Of a stretch of 64,000 nucleotides of DNA, positions 1-11,509 are shown piece after piece (positions within the stretch are counted from its first letter, which is position 1; every line of letters starts with the position of its first letter). Origin of the DNA: Filosporella fistucella (Eukaryota; Ascomycota; Leotiomycetes; Helotiales). The notes under the pieces are model-generated. The model did no database searches. It was not told the origin of the DNA and saw only the letters and a program-made list of their open reading frames with translations. The translations under genes were made by a program, and so were the position numbers. Location: positions 2,790,001 to 2,854,000 of the forward strand of contig JAQJZZ010000008.1 of assembly GCA_030077755.1 (NCBI GenBank), in the 5' to 3' direction.

Positions 1-49
1 CCTCTTTGACATACCGCCAATGAAGAATCTGGACTAACACAATTCGCAG

Positions 50-908
50 CACCATGTTCCGTGGTCCAGCAAACGCCCTCCAACCCAACTATACCCATCT
101 TCCCGTAGGCTATCACGGCCGCGCTTCGTCAGTAGTCATTTCAGGAACCCCCATAACCCGTCCCAGCGGACAAATTATACTCAATCCCACCGCCGACCCC
201 AAAATCCCAACTTTCTCTCCCGCCCGTCGTCTTGACATCGAACTCGAGCTGGGTTGTTTCTTGTGCGCCTCCAATCCAATGGGAACACCCATTCCAATCT
301 CACAAGCGTCTGAATCCATCTTCGGCTACGTTCTCATGAACGATTGGAGTGCGAGAGATATTCAGACATGGGAATATGTTCCTCTAGGACCATTCAACGC
401 TAAGAATTTCGGCACAAGTATAAGTGCCTGGGTAGTCCTACCGGACGCATTAGAACCTTTCCGAGCTCCTAAACTGAAAAATGAGACCGAGATACTACCA
501 TATCTCAAAGAAAAACGAGATGATACAGTCTTCGACATCAAACTCGAAGTAGATCTCACCACGCCTGACGGGGCCACAACAACCATCTCCAAAACATCAG
601 GCGCAAACCTCCTCTGGAGTTTCGAACAAATGATCGCTCATCACAGCATAGGTGGCTGCCCGATGCGTGTAGGTGATCTCCTTGGATCGGGGACCATAAG
701 TGGTAAGGGAACAGATGATTTAGGCAGTTTGCTAGAGATGAATCAGGGTGGCAAGAAAGAGATTATGCTTGCAGGTATGGACGTTAGAACATTCTTGAAA
801 GATGGGGATGAAGTTACTATAAGAGGTGCTTGTGGTAGGGAGGGAGAGAGGGTAGGGTTTGGAGAGTGTTCGGGGAGGATTGAGAAGGCGGTCGTTTTTG
901 ATTTTTAG
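50..908 (+). CDS. fahA: Fumarylacetoacetase, C-terminal part (5' end outside window)
   Basis: This enzyme hydrolyses fumarylacetoacetate to fumarate and acetoacetate, the last step of phenylalanine/tyrosine catabolism. The visible exon starts after an intron end (branch CTAAC, acceptor CAG at 47-49) and encodes about 286 residues of a family normally near 420-430, so roughly the first 140 residues lie off the left edge. Recognisable family blocks run in order: MFRGP, then HLPVGYHGRASS with the catalytic His, DIELELG with metal-binding acidic residues, MNDWSARDIQTWEYVPLGPF, GDLLGSGTISG and a C-terminal GDEVTIRG. The frame is open to TAG at 906-908. The following gene is convergent. Product assignment is secure; only the start is missing. 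Confidence 0.95.
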
Positions 909-1412
909 GTAGCTACAATACAGGGAACGAAAATCAAAAGTTTGCTGAAATTTGATATTCATTTGTGATGTGGTCAACTCGTTTGAATGTTTCTCCCTCC
1001 AGTCATTAATGTTGTCAGACAGTGAAGTGGCTATGTGAAGAATAATTGCAAAGCCACGTAGTGAAGCTCGACAAACCCACACCCGTTGTTTTTTGGGTCA
1101 GGAAAATCTAATGTTATAGTGACACCAATAATAGAAACGGGTGCAAAGGAAGTCATTACATCCAGACTAGTATGCAAAGTTGGTTCATTGTCTCAAGATG
1201 CGACCGTTGGGACAAGCCAAGACAGGTGATCGCGGGATACCGATGTACATTTTCATCATTAATATTTCAAACTGCTGTCCATGAGGTGGGTATCTATATG
1301 GGTTGAAAATTCCCACTTGAAACCTTCGAATTAACGTAATTTATAGCACACTCCATGCTCCAACTTTTATACAGCCACCAGTGCCATTAAGGCCCTCCAC
1401 CTCCAACAGCAC
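909..1412. other. Intergenic region between two convergent genes
   Basis: About 500 bases separate the stop codons of fumarylacetoacetase (plus strand) and the Zn2Cys6 factor (minus strand). It should hold both 3' UTRs. I see no further gene. Confidence 0.5.
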
Positions 1413-4400
1413 CTAAAATAAATCCCTCAACTGCCTATACAACTCCTCATCTCCACCAAAAACATTACTCCCAATCCCAGCCAACGCATCGCCATCTTGA
1501 ATCTGTACATAACCTCCTCCATTTGTATTCGCATTTCCATTCCCATTCATACCTACACTCCCTAGCGCCGCCTCAAATAAATGAGTCATCTCGCTACTCA
1601 TTTGAAACCCATTCATAGGACTATTCCCCGTTCCCGTTCCATTCCCATCTAATCCAAACCCTACTCCTCCTAGACCCGCAATCTCATGTCCAGCTAATCC
1701 GGCCATTGCTAGTGCAGCAGAAGAGTGAGGATCCTCGTTCACAACCTGTGGACTCAATCCAAGTTTCGGTCCTACTTCTTTCAAGCCTTTGATAGTTTTC
1801 CAAAGTCTCTTGCTCACAAAACTCTTCGTGCTGAATCCCTTGACCAGATCTAACGCCATGTAGAACTCGACTCTGCATAGGGAGCTGAAATGTACTGGTG
1901 CGTGGCAGGAGGCTAGAAATATGACGGCCAGTGCAGAGATAAGGAAGTAGTTGAAGCAGACTTGTTGAGCTCGGTAGATATCTGATGTTTGATTTAGGTG
2001 TGTGAGAGCACGGATTGTGTCTTTTGCAAGATCTACAACGGTAGAGGCGCAATTGAGATTTTCTTGGATTGAGGAAGCGGAGTGGAGGACGGGTCGGTAG
2101 ATTAGGATACGCATTTGATTTGCGCGGAGGTAGAGGAGTATTTGGAGGCGGTGGATGGTGCGGGAGGAGGGGGATGGAGTGGATGAGGTAGGGAGTTGGA
2201 GCTCTGCTGGGATGGATTTTTGCCATTGGATGATTTGGTAGTCGAGGTAGCCGATGTCTTCTATGTTGATCGTTGGGGAGCCTGATGAGAAGGAGCAGAC
2301 TGAGCGCCAGACCTTGGAGCCGATACGGGAGTAGCTTATCATTGTGTTGAGGTACGGAATACTGAGGTCTGGTTCTGGCAGGTTGGGGTCGATGTCCGCA
2401 TCTTGAAGAGCGAATGGCATGCCTGTGCCGAAACTCCAACGTCTGTCAAGGACATAAATAGACCAGAAGAGTTTAACTGCATTTGCTCTCTCTTCTTCGT
2501 CTGTTACAACTTTGAAAAGAGAGTCTCGCCTATGGAGGCCGAGTTCGATACACATTCGTGCAACCTGTCCAATGATTCTCCATGCAAGAGCTTCTTCATC
2601 GCAGTGGAAATGATAAATGGCCTGGTAAAATTAGCATGTGAAACGAAGAAATAACTTTCTGAGATGCAAGGCAATTCTAGAGTTTGAGGATAATGATATG
2701 ACAATAAAGGAGCACTGCTTTCAATGTTACTCCTCCCTTCCTTTGAGAATGCGATATAAGAACCCGGAACTATCCAAAGTTCCAAAAGTATCAGGATAGA
2801 AGCTCATATCATGAGAGCACTTCATTCCCGAATTGTAGGCGTCCTGAGAGCTTAATGTCATTGCCTTGGACATAATGCACTTGCCAATTTCGACGATGCC
2901 TGTCTCGGAGTAGCTTATTGTCGGAATTCATTACGTCTTGTGAAATGGCCATGCACGAGGTCATTACTCAGTTATTGAACACGACGAGGTGGAGATGATA
3001 AAGCATTCTAACGGCTGATGGATATAACCATACAAACGGGGTTCTCGATACAACGGTAACCCCTGATAGCCCGCATCCATTTCCCGGAATGGTTCGACTC
3101 CCAATTTTGCAGCACAGCTGTATTCTGATTCTTTGGTTCTTCATTTCGTTCCATTCTTGTGCCTTTCTCGAGCAAGTCCTTCCACTAGATGTGGACTTGA
3201 AATAATTAAGATTGATAGGTATTTCATTGTGATCAAGTGATAAAAACCCGAGAGGATGAACCGACCAAAGGAAAATGATCAGCAGTTGACTTTCGACAGG
3301 AGAAAAGGTAGACTGCTGTCTTCATCCTGTAGTTGTTGCTTCGCTTCTTTACGCAAAATAAAGCGGAGATATCAATATCAACTAAGAAGGGAGCAAACTG
3401 GCTAAAGGACAACGAAGGGTAGATTGCCGACTTCAACAGACTCTGTGGTTGATATTTTATTCCCACGCGCATCAAAAAGCGGAAACAGCAAAATCACCCA
3501 ATGAAATAGTAAACTTACCACAAGAACGAGGAAGGGTAGACTGCTGACTTCAATGACTTCGCCGTGCAAAGCTCGATCAGCAGCTTCCCTCGCACTCTCA
3601 AATATCCGGTACGCAACCTCGCTCTGCCCTTGTCCTTCTGTGACGGCAGCACATGCAACAACCATCTTCAATATTAGTGATTGAATATCAATTATTCCTT
3701 TCCCGTCATTTGAAAGTCTAGCCTGCATAGCTGCACCCATAAAATCATATAGGTTCGTGGCATGGATAATCAGTTGCTCAATATTGACAACAGGGTACAT
3801 GATTCCCATCTCTTCTTCGTATACCCTACAGAGTCGAATCACTTCTTCCTTACTCAGAGCCCATATAGGATCTCTTCCAGGAAGATCATTCATGGGTAGA
3901 GCAGGAGGTTGAATCGGGGGCGAGCCCATCGGAGTTGCATCTTCGGTATTCATTCCTCCATCAACCCCCAGTCCTTGGTACCCCATGTTATGTAAAGTAT
4001 TCTTGGCCACATCCAAACTGAACGCCGAGCTTGTGGGACCTCGAAATGAAGGATGTTTCGGAGCAGGTCGATATCTATTTATAGGGGATATAGGAGCAGC
4101 TTGAGAGACAGACATAGACCTCTCTGATGGAGGCACGAAAGACATAGCATCTCCACTTGCTCTCAGCGCATTCATGCTCGCGTATAGACTATCGACTTGT
4201 TCTTGGAGGGAAGCCAGATGAGCATTCATCTGGCGGAACTCTTCGGATTCCTTGAAGCCATTTGTGCAACAATTCGGCGCATACTGGCATTCGAGATTGA
4301 GGTTTCCACATCGTTGACAGGGTGTATTGCCATTGCATTTGATCTTCCGCCTTTTGCATTCATTGCTGCAGAAGTCAGTTCTGAGCCAAAGCTTACAATG

Positions 4401-4677
4401 AAAATAACATTTTTGCTTATATCCCTACTCACCATGCGATTGAAATATATCTGTTCCTCTTCGCTCTGGTATGGGTTGAGCCATTCGTATTCTCCTTCGC
4501 ATCGTCGATTTTCCTCTTCTTTCCGCTCCCATTCCCCGTTTCCGCAGGGCTTTCCGCGCTCGAGGACTGGCGCTGTCCGTTCATGCTGCTTGACAACGGG
4601 CCTGGGGTGATTGGGATGGGTGATTCTGCGAGATAGTTGAGATCGGTAACTTGGTGTTCGAGGATGTTCATAGTCAC
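1413..4677 (-). CDS. Zn2Cys6 fungal transcription factor
   Basis: Predicted nuclear DNA-binding regulator of 766 residues. Exons on the minus strand are 4677-4433, 4365-3519 and 2621-1413; the phases join exactly. Joining exons 1 and 2 creates the binuclear zinc cluster, with Cys at 82, 85, 92, 98, 101 and 108 (starts CNECKRRKIKC), followed by a coiled-coil-like linker (ASLQEQVDSLYASMNALR). The middle of the protein is the fungal_trans homology region, including YHFHCDEEALAWRIIGQVA and RMCIELGLHRRDSLF. The tail is rich in Gly, Asn and Met. The start at 4677 is the first ATG leading into the basic segment before the zinc cluster. Intron 2 (3518-2622, 897 nt) is far longer than its neighbours and contains diverged copies of the upstream exon end. 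I cannot name the regulated pathway. Confidence 0.88.
3293..3550. repeat. Diverged tandem repeat spanning an exon-intron boundary
   Basis: Three related segments begin at about 3306, 3416 and 3534 on the plus strand. Each starts with a variant of GGTAGACTGCTGACTTC, and the period is about 110-118 bp. The 3534 copy is the coding 3' end of exon 2 of the Zn2Cys6 gene with its GTAAGT donor. The other two lie inside the intron and have lost a usable donor. Shared internal words (AAAGCGGA, then AAACT near the unit end) support an old tandem duplication rather than chance. Confidence 0.6.
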
Positions 4678-5244
4678 ATAACAGGAGCACCGTCTTGGGG
4701 TACAAGGAGATAATTATTGAGATGATGGACCAGACTGCGAATGTTCGTGTCCAAATTGCGGGGTTCGGTTAGTGGAGACGTTCCAGCCGCACAGGCACTT
4801 TGGATTACTAAGATCTGGGGTCTTGATGATGAGGACGACTTCATTCTTATTTTATATTGGCCTTCCAATATCCTCGGTGTTACATCTCTGAGATGTATGA
4901 CTGTCTAGCCTGTCTGCAAAAGCATCATATCCATTGCGACGTGCTCCATTATCATTATAGAACGTTTGCCCTGTCCGGACGAAGTGTCGGTGGATCACGA
5001 AGTCTCAATCAGTAGACAGCATTATATTTTATGCTTCTCAACAACGATACAAGAAAAGTTGGGAAGGACGGAGTTTTTTTTATTCAAGCTCTTAATTATC
5101 ATTCTGGTGACATTCTCCGATGTACCAAAACACCTCCTCTGATGTCCTCCATCGCATAGTCCTGGCCCTCCAGCTTTCCGTTTCCTGACCTTCACTCCGC
5201 TACCGTAACCCAAGTCCTATCACAAACCGATCTTCTCCGAATGT
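4678..5244. other. Upstream region of the Zn2Cys6 gene
   Basis: Presumed promoter and 5' UTR of the minus-strand regulator, plus the 3' side of a small minus-strand ORF. No specific element was recognised. Confidence 0.3.
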
Positions 5245-5508
5245 TCAAATCAGAGACAGCGTTCCTTTAGGCTTTGGTCGTGGCTTGTCCTTGCTCCCCG
5301 CAGTTCCCGAATCCATATGAGCCAAAATCTTCTCCATCTCGGAGTCTCCAATGATCCCGAATGCCATCCGCCAAGTGCGCGAAGGGTGAAGAATAACGTT
5401 CTTCGGATGCCAGGGAGCGTACTTTTCTGCCGCTTTACGTTGTTTGATACGCTCGCCGAAGTCTGCAAGCTCAGAGCGGAAATCTTTCTCTGTTGTTGAG
5501 GATGACAT
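5245..5508 (-). CDS. Small hypothetical protein (87 aa)
   Basis: A single uninterrupted frame starting MSSSTTEKDFRSEL. The protein is hydrophilic and charged, with no signal peptide or membrane segment; it has a Lys/Arg-rich first half and a basic Pro/Lys tail ending near KPRPKPKG. I do not recognise a family. The composition is protein-like, without the Cys/Leu/Ser noise usual in shadow frames, and the ATG is the first in frame, so it may be real. No flanking operon-like partner is visible, and a chance ORF cannot be excluded. Confidence 0.42.
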   Translation of the reverse strand: MSSSTTEKDFRSELADFGERIKQRKAAEKYAPWHPKNVILHPSRTWRMAFGIIGDSEMEKILAHMDSGTAGSKDKPRPKPKGTLSLI

Positions 5509-7398
5509 CGTGGTTGTGCGGCGGGTGGAAGTCTGTAGGATTCTCGACTTTCCGAGTTCTGAACAAGGGCAGATTCGACTTTAATCAGCTTCTAGTTGAA
5601 GATGATGGAGATATGAAAAGATAAAGAAGCTTATCTACCCCGCGCGAGGGAGTCCTTTTGAGCTGATTCTTATCTCCCGATATGCAGTTCAACGTGTTCT
5701 GCACGCCCAGCCAGAGCTATCATATTATCTGCACTTTCATCCCAAAGAAGAATTTCACGATGGGGGTCACAAGTGATTCCTCCAATCTGACGGGTTATCT
5801 GGCTATGGCTTGTGGGCTGAGATCCAATGAAGATGACACCATGCATATGAATTACATGCTTCAGCGAGCTGGCTAGTACCATTCCAGTGCCAAAGTACGA
5901 TTCCCTGTGAGATGGGCTCAAAGCACGTGACCATACTCCAAATGTATGCAACTCGACTTGTCGAATGGTCGGTCACCGGACTAGTGGCATATCACAGATT
6001 GTGAGCTTCATCCACAGAAAGATCCATTCACTCGCATTGCATCCCGTCAAGAATCCCTACTCCCTGGCTGGTCCTTCTTCGTGCCTACCTGGCATAGATG
6101 ATCTGCATCGTCTGCATGGGCTTCATATAGAAATTATTCACAGCAGCGGACCTTGGGTTCAAAGGTCTTGTCCTTTCCGTCTTTAGTCTCTCGTTGCTCG
6201 AATGCGCTTTGTAGCGCATTTCCTACACTTCATCATCTTGCCGCAGATGTGTGGTCGGATTCGGGAGAGTTCTGGCTTTGATGGCATAATATTTGATCCA
6301 TATTTCCATTCAATTTTCTAAAACTCTTGTCAGTTTTCTTTGGAAACCACTCTTTGTTGATAAAGTCATAATTCTGCTCCCTTTACAGCAAATTTCGACC
6401 CACCTCTCCATAGTCCACTTCAACATCAGCTGATATTCTCAAGTATCCACACCGCGCTGGGCAGCCAATACCCCGTCTGTTCCATAGAACTAGCTCTCGA
6501 TGTTAGTCGTCTTGGTTTCTTGATCAATTTCTTGTCGAAAATGCTTGTGATTGCTTAATACTTTCGCTGCCTCTGGGAAGAGAACTGTGCTATATTATTG
6601 GTTGAAGTTGCTCGCTTATGATAGCAAAGATAGCGGCAACCAGATTCATGGGATGATATTTTTTTTCAGCAACATTTATGGCTACCCTCTAACCCAATTT
6701 TCTTCGGCTTGACCACGGGCAATGAAGATCAACAGCGCAACGCAAACAGCTAAGAAGTACGAAGCATTTTAGGTTTAATGCGCACTTGTACCTATGCGAG
6801 GCTACGACAGAACCACAGAACAACGTAAACTTTCCTTGTCTTTATTTTTTTTTGCTGCCATCTACTCGACTCGTCGCGTCGTTAGCACTAGTCTAACTCC
6901 TCTGTTCATACCCGAGGTAGTGCGACATCGGCACCTAGTGGTGTGATTCTTGTTTTCCTTAGTCACCAACAACGAAAAAGAAAAGGGAAGATGATTATCA
7001 ACGGCGTATCTGATGATCTGATAAGATCTTTTGCGAGATAACCCCCGCCGCTACTGCACCTCACCCTCGAGGCTTACAGACGCGAACCAGTGAGAAGGCG
7101 CCTTGCTTTGGAACCGGGTCAAAAATCTACTGATAATTATCAGATGGATCTTAGTGGAGTCAAATTTTCGTTTCGCAACTTACTTCTGCAAGGACAAACA
7201 TATTGGACCCCCGAACAGCGTGGAAATGCATACGCGGTTGAAAATCTCGACAGGACCGGGTCGGACGATGCAGCTAGATTTGAGTACTTGTATTTGGCAG
7301 TCCCCCTTTCTTCGCTCTTCTATTTTCAACTGTCTATCTTTTCTCCCATCGGAAGCCAAGGCGCCAATTTGTACTTCAAATTTGCTTGATCCAACAAC
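5509..7398. other. Gene-free region upstream of the siderophore transporter
   Basis: About 1.9 kb with only short unconvincing frames. The right end is the promoter and 5' UTR of the transporter, with clustered GATA sites near 7008-7040 and a pyrimidine-rich run around 7300-7350. Nothing else was recognised. Confidence 0.4.
7016..7024 (+). promoter_or_regulatory. Candidate iron-responsive GATA factor site (ATCTGATAA)
   Basis: ATCTGATAA matches the ATCWGATAA consensus established for fungal iron-repressor GATA factors (SreA/SRE/Urbs1/Fep1 type). It lies 375 bp upstream of the start codon of a siderophore-iron transporter. A near copy, ATCTGATGA, directly abuts it at 7008-7016. Single GATA cores also occur nearby (TTATC at 6995-6999, GATAA near 7036). 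This fits iron-repressed expression. Function is inferred from sequence and context only. Confidence 0.65.
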
Positions 7399-9230
7399 AT
7401 GAGGCTCAGATTCAGACTCAAGCCGGATGAGGTCCCAGTAGCAGATGATAAAACCAGAGGCGACGAAGAGAAGAATGGGGCTATAGCCAATGCCACAGGC
7501 TCTGATTCACCAGATCGCAATTCGGAGAAGGAGGAGGTCGTCATTCATCCAGAGTACCAACATGGTGTCCAAGCTGCCGAAGCTGTGACCCAAGTGTGGA
7601 CGAGAAATCATCTCATCGCAGCTTATGCTCTGTAGGTTCTCTTCTTACCGCAAAGACAGCCTCATGCTAACTTGTAGCAAGAATCTGGATTGTCCAATTC
7701 ATGCAAGCTTTCTCATCTGGCCTTACTGGTACCCTCACACCATATGTCACCAGTTCCTTCGAAGCACACTCCTTGACAGCAACCACGAGTATTATCTCAG
7801 GCCTGATTGGTGGTCTCTGGAAACTCCCCTATGCTAAACTGATGGACATCTGGGGTCGCCCACAAGGTTTCGCTCTGATGGTAGGATGCATCACAATGGG
7901 CTTGATCATGATGGCCGGCTGCAACAACGTCCAAACCTATTGCGCAGCTCAAGTCTTTTATGCCATGGGATACAATGGGATCGACTTCACAGTCACAATC
8001 TTCATCGCCGATACCTCCAAACTAAAGAACAGAGCTTTTTGGATCGCGTACGCCAGTTCTCCTTGGATAGCCGTGATCTGGGCATACGGCCCAGCAGCTG
8101 AAAGCACCCTCGCAACAATCGGTTTCCGTTGGGGCTTCGGTATTTGGGCTATCCTAACACCAGTCTTCTGCATGCCGCTCTTCGCACTATTTTACTACAA
8201 CCAGAAGAAAGCAGAAAAGGCAGGACTGATCACACGACAAAATAGTGGTCGCACATTCGCAGAGTCATTCCTATACTACTGCAAAGAATTTGACGTCATC
8301 GGTCTCCTTCTCATCGCCACAGGACTGTCTCTCTTCCTGCTCTCTTTCAGCTTGTACTCCTACCAAGCAGATCAATGGCGCTCCCCATTGATCATCTGCT
8401 TCATCATCTTTGGAGGCCTCCTCATCATCGCCTTCTGTCTCTGGGAAGCATATCTCGCGCCCGTAACATTCATCCCCTGGTCATTGATCAAGAACCGCAC
8501 TGTGTTTTTCACATACACTATGGTTGCCTCCCTGTATTGCGCATGGTATATCTGGGACTCATATTTCTATTCCCTGCTCATTGTCGTGTTCAACACTTCC
8601 GTTACAGACGCGACATACATATCTAACATCTACACCGTTGGTTCCTGTTTCTGGGCTCTGCTTATGGGTGTTTTGATTCGTTACAATGGACGTCTCAAAT
8701 GGATCGCTTTGTACTTCGGTGTTCCCATCACCATTCTCGCCGTCGGCTTGATGATCAAGTTCAGACAGCCAGATACGAACATCGGGTATATCGTCATGTG
8801 TCAAATCTTCATCGCTTTCGGAGGTGGAACCCTAGTCATCTGCGAGCAAATGACCGTCATGGCTGTGTCTACCCATCAGAATATTCCCGCTGTTCTGGCT
8901 GTTGAGGCTATGATTGCTTCAGTCGGTGGTGCTATTGGATCTACCATCGCAGCAGCGATGTGGACTGGTATCTTCCCAGTGAAATTGATGGAGTTCCTTC
9001 CGGAAGATGCACTTGCGTCTTTTGCTGAGATCTATGGCGATTTGACTGTACAGTCTAGCTACGAGATCGGATCGCCGACCAGAGATGCGATCAATCATGC
9101 CTATGGAGATACCCAGAAGGTCATGTTGATCACGGCTACTTGTTTGTATAGCATTACGTTGGCGAGCACGATGATGTGGAAGGACGTCAATGTGAAAGAG
9201 ATTAAACAGATTCATGGTAGGATTTTCTAG
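7399..9230 (+). CDS. Siderophore-iron transporter (MFS, SIT/MirB-like)
   Basis: Plasma-membrane major facilitator that should import ferric siderophores. Two exons, 7399-7631 and 7682-9230, give 593 residues; the splice (GTAGGT donor, CAAG acceptor) restores AYALIWIVQFMQAF at the first membrane segment. The N-terminal ~75 residues are hydrophilic and acidic. About 14 hydrophobic segments follow, the usual SIT number, with a long loop after FYYNQKKAEKAG and a C-terminal extracellular loop (EIYGDLTVQSSYEIGSPTRDAI) typical of the family. Length matches SIT proteins (about 580-620). The upstream ATCTGATAA site suggests control by an iron-sensing GATA repressor. The exact siderophore cannot be read from the sequence. 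Confidence 0.9.
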
Positions 9231-9514
9231 AGTCAGGTTGAGGAAACCTCAGTTTATCCCGTGGTATGGGAAGATAATGTAGTCTCCGGTGGGAGGATTG
9301 TGGGAGCTGATGGAAAGGAAATAGCGCTAGGATCAGAAAAAGTTTAATGACAGAAACAAGTTGCATTGTCCGCTGGCTTAATCGCTGATGCGCTTTCTTT
9401 CTGGCCAACAATTCCTGGCCGCAACACTGAGGTGTTCTCAACTCCCCCTCGCTTGCCCGCTGTGCCAAGACCAGAAGTGAATGACGTTCAGCAAAACAGA
9501 CAAGGGTAATACTA

Positions 9515-10459
9515 TCACTTGGGCTTCAATAATTCTGTCCAGCTTTTAACCCCCTTTCTCTCTTCATACCAAACTTTTGAGACTCTTCCGGTGCACCGTC
9601 GCATAAATTGAGAACCGGTTTTCGATTTCGGTTCAATTTCCGTCCATGTTAGCGTGGGAGCAGGTAATAGGGTAGTTATGTATGAGCGAACGCCTTTCGC
9701 GAGTATTTGAGCACCACGCGGCTTTACCAATGTTCTAACCCAATTGAGAGCTATTCGCGATTTTGAGTCGTCTCCTTCATTGAAGCCAGGATCGCAAATG
9801 AAGTTTAACGAGCTAACTCGTTCGAGACCTCCAGCATAGGTGGGACAATATTCGAAGCGGTGTCCTAGCAACATCCCATATACCAATGCACAAATCCTGG
9901 AATCTCGAACACCCCTCACATCTATCTCGACTTTTTGGACAGTCTGGCTAAAGTCTGACGCAAGAGGAAATTCATACACCGCGAGGAAGGCTTTTGTCGC
10001 CTTTGTTGTCAGTCCCCAAATTTTGGGATTGGTATCCGGGCGCCTACAATCAGTTTGCGATTGCCAAAAATTGAACCTGATCCTTAAGGCAAGATTGGAG
10101 CACTTTGTGTTGAGAGAATCTCGAAAGTCGAAACGGAATGTCGTGGTTTCTGGAATGAAGTAGGCCCAGTTTGGTGTTTGCCACCAGTCCCGACTAAATC
10201 CAGGCCCAACTACGTCTGGTCGCTCTGCGATGAAGTCTCTGATTTCCTCCCTCAGGTAATTGTTTGAGAATGAAAGAGCTGCCAAATCGTTACTGTTATC
10301 CGAATTTGGCCACACTGTTATCGTTCTTGGCTCCCAGATCAGAAAGTTGTAGATATGACACCTTAGACTTTTTGAAAGTCGAAAAAGGGACTGCGGTATC
10401 TGTCTCTCTGGGATTTCTTCATCTTGCGTCACCGCAGGGAGGGCCGAACCGTGCCGCAT
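9515..10459 (-). CDS. Hypothetical protein with F-box/2EXR-like N-terminus
   Basis: Single-exon frame of 314 residues from the ATG at 10459 (MRHGSALPAV). An early segment, LFRLSKSLRCHIYNFLIWEP, resembles the short F-box-like or 2EXR-like motif common in fungal proteins, in which a proline/leucine-rich start is followed by R-x2-I-Y. The rest is mixed alpha/beta in character, with Trp-rich stretches (SRDWWQTPNWAYF) and no membrane segment or signal peptide. A role as a substrate adaptor is only an inference from that short motif. An upstream exon is possible, since the frame stays open 5' of the ATG. Confidence 0.6.
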   Translation of the reverse strand: MRHGSALPAVTQDEEIPERQIPQSLFRLSKSLRCHIYNFLIWEPRTITVWPNSDNSNDLAALSFSNNYLREEIRDFIAERPDVVGPGFSRDWWQTPNWAYFIPETTTFRFDFRDSLNTKCSNLALRIRFNFWQSQTDCRRPDTNPKIWGLTTKATKAFLAVYEFPLASDFSQTVQKVEIDVRGVRDSRICALVYGMLLGHRFEYCPTYAGGLERVSSLNFICDPGFNEGDDSKSRIALNWVRTLVKPRGAQILAKGVRSYITTLLPAPTLTWTEIEPKSKTGSQFMRRCTGRVSKVWYEERKGVKSWTELLKPK

Positions 10460-10489
10460 GATTGATTCGTCGATGCAGATGTTGTTCAA

Positions 10490-11509
10490 ATCTGGCGGAA
10501 CACTTCGGAAGCGAGTGAAATTGATGAGTCTGCAGCTCGTTACAAGTCAAATATCCCTTGAACTGTAGCTTCTTGTATGGTATCGAGATATTCGCAGTGA
10601 CATAAATGATAAGAATGCAATTGGATTGAAGATTTTTCTGAGTGGGGATGATTCGACAAGTCAGAGATAAACGTGCGAGAATCTGAAAACAGATGCACCT
10701 GCAAAATGCGGAAGGAGCGACGAGCGATAATCTCGGGCCAAACTTCGAGCTCTGAGTGAATGAAAGAGCTCGTGTGCTTTGGGTCAATCTTTGAATGAGA
10801 AAAGATCACTTGATATACTTGAAGTAGACTGCACAACTGAAAATGCCATGAAGATGGAGGAGATTGAAGGAATAGATCATCCTTAGTCTAGTTTTCGAAT
10901 TTTATGCCGTCAAAAGCCCAAAACGCAAGACAACCGATCTCAGGACAAACCATTTCGTACTTTGATGATGATCAAAACCTCTCTGATATATATGCCTCTT
11001 TCAATCATGTCCTCGAGGTGTGTTAAGATTACAGCCGCAGTGGATGTCATGAGCTGCCAGAGCTGAAATGGGGATTTGTTCGAAATTTACCCTTGACGCT
11101 CGGCAGACTTCGATGTTACATTTCGATTTATCAAAATCCACAAACATGCATTTACTCAACAAGATCACGCCTCAGCCTGTCCGGTTCGGTACCCCGCATT
11201 TTCTCCGTGGTTGGCTAAATATGGCCATCACCATCGACAACCTGTCGCTTAACCCCTGAGGTCTATATTCTAATATATTCTGATATTGACGAACTACCGC
11301 GATCCCTACAGGTACCGAAATCATTGAGCCAGAACCTTTTGTAAATTGCAGAGACTCGGGAGCTTGTCACAGGCAATTCCCACGTCGACTTCTCCCCTAC
11401 TAAAGGGGGATGAGTCGCTGAAGACAGAAGAGGGGATTCTCAAGGCGAGTTTGCATTTGAGCTGGCTGACTACAGACTCGAGAAAGGTTGTCTCTGACTT
11501 CAATCAGAC
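10490..11509. other. Intergenic region between divergent genes
   Basis: About 1 kb between the F-box-like gene (minus strand) and the secreted DUF8021-type gene (plus strand), so it probably holds both promoters. Only short frames without protein-like composition are present. Confidence 0.4.

Noticed and set aside
1684..2439. 251-codon minus-strand frame
   Set aside because: It overlaps the Zn2Cys6 coding exon in another frame and is rich in Pro/His/Arg, typical of a shadow frame.
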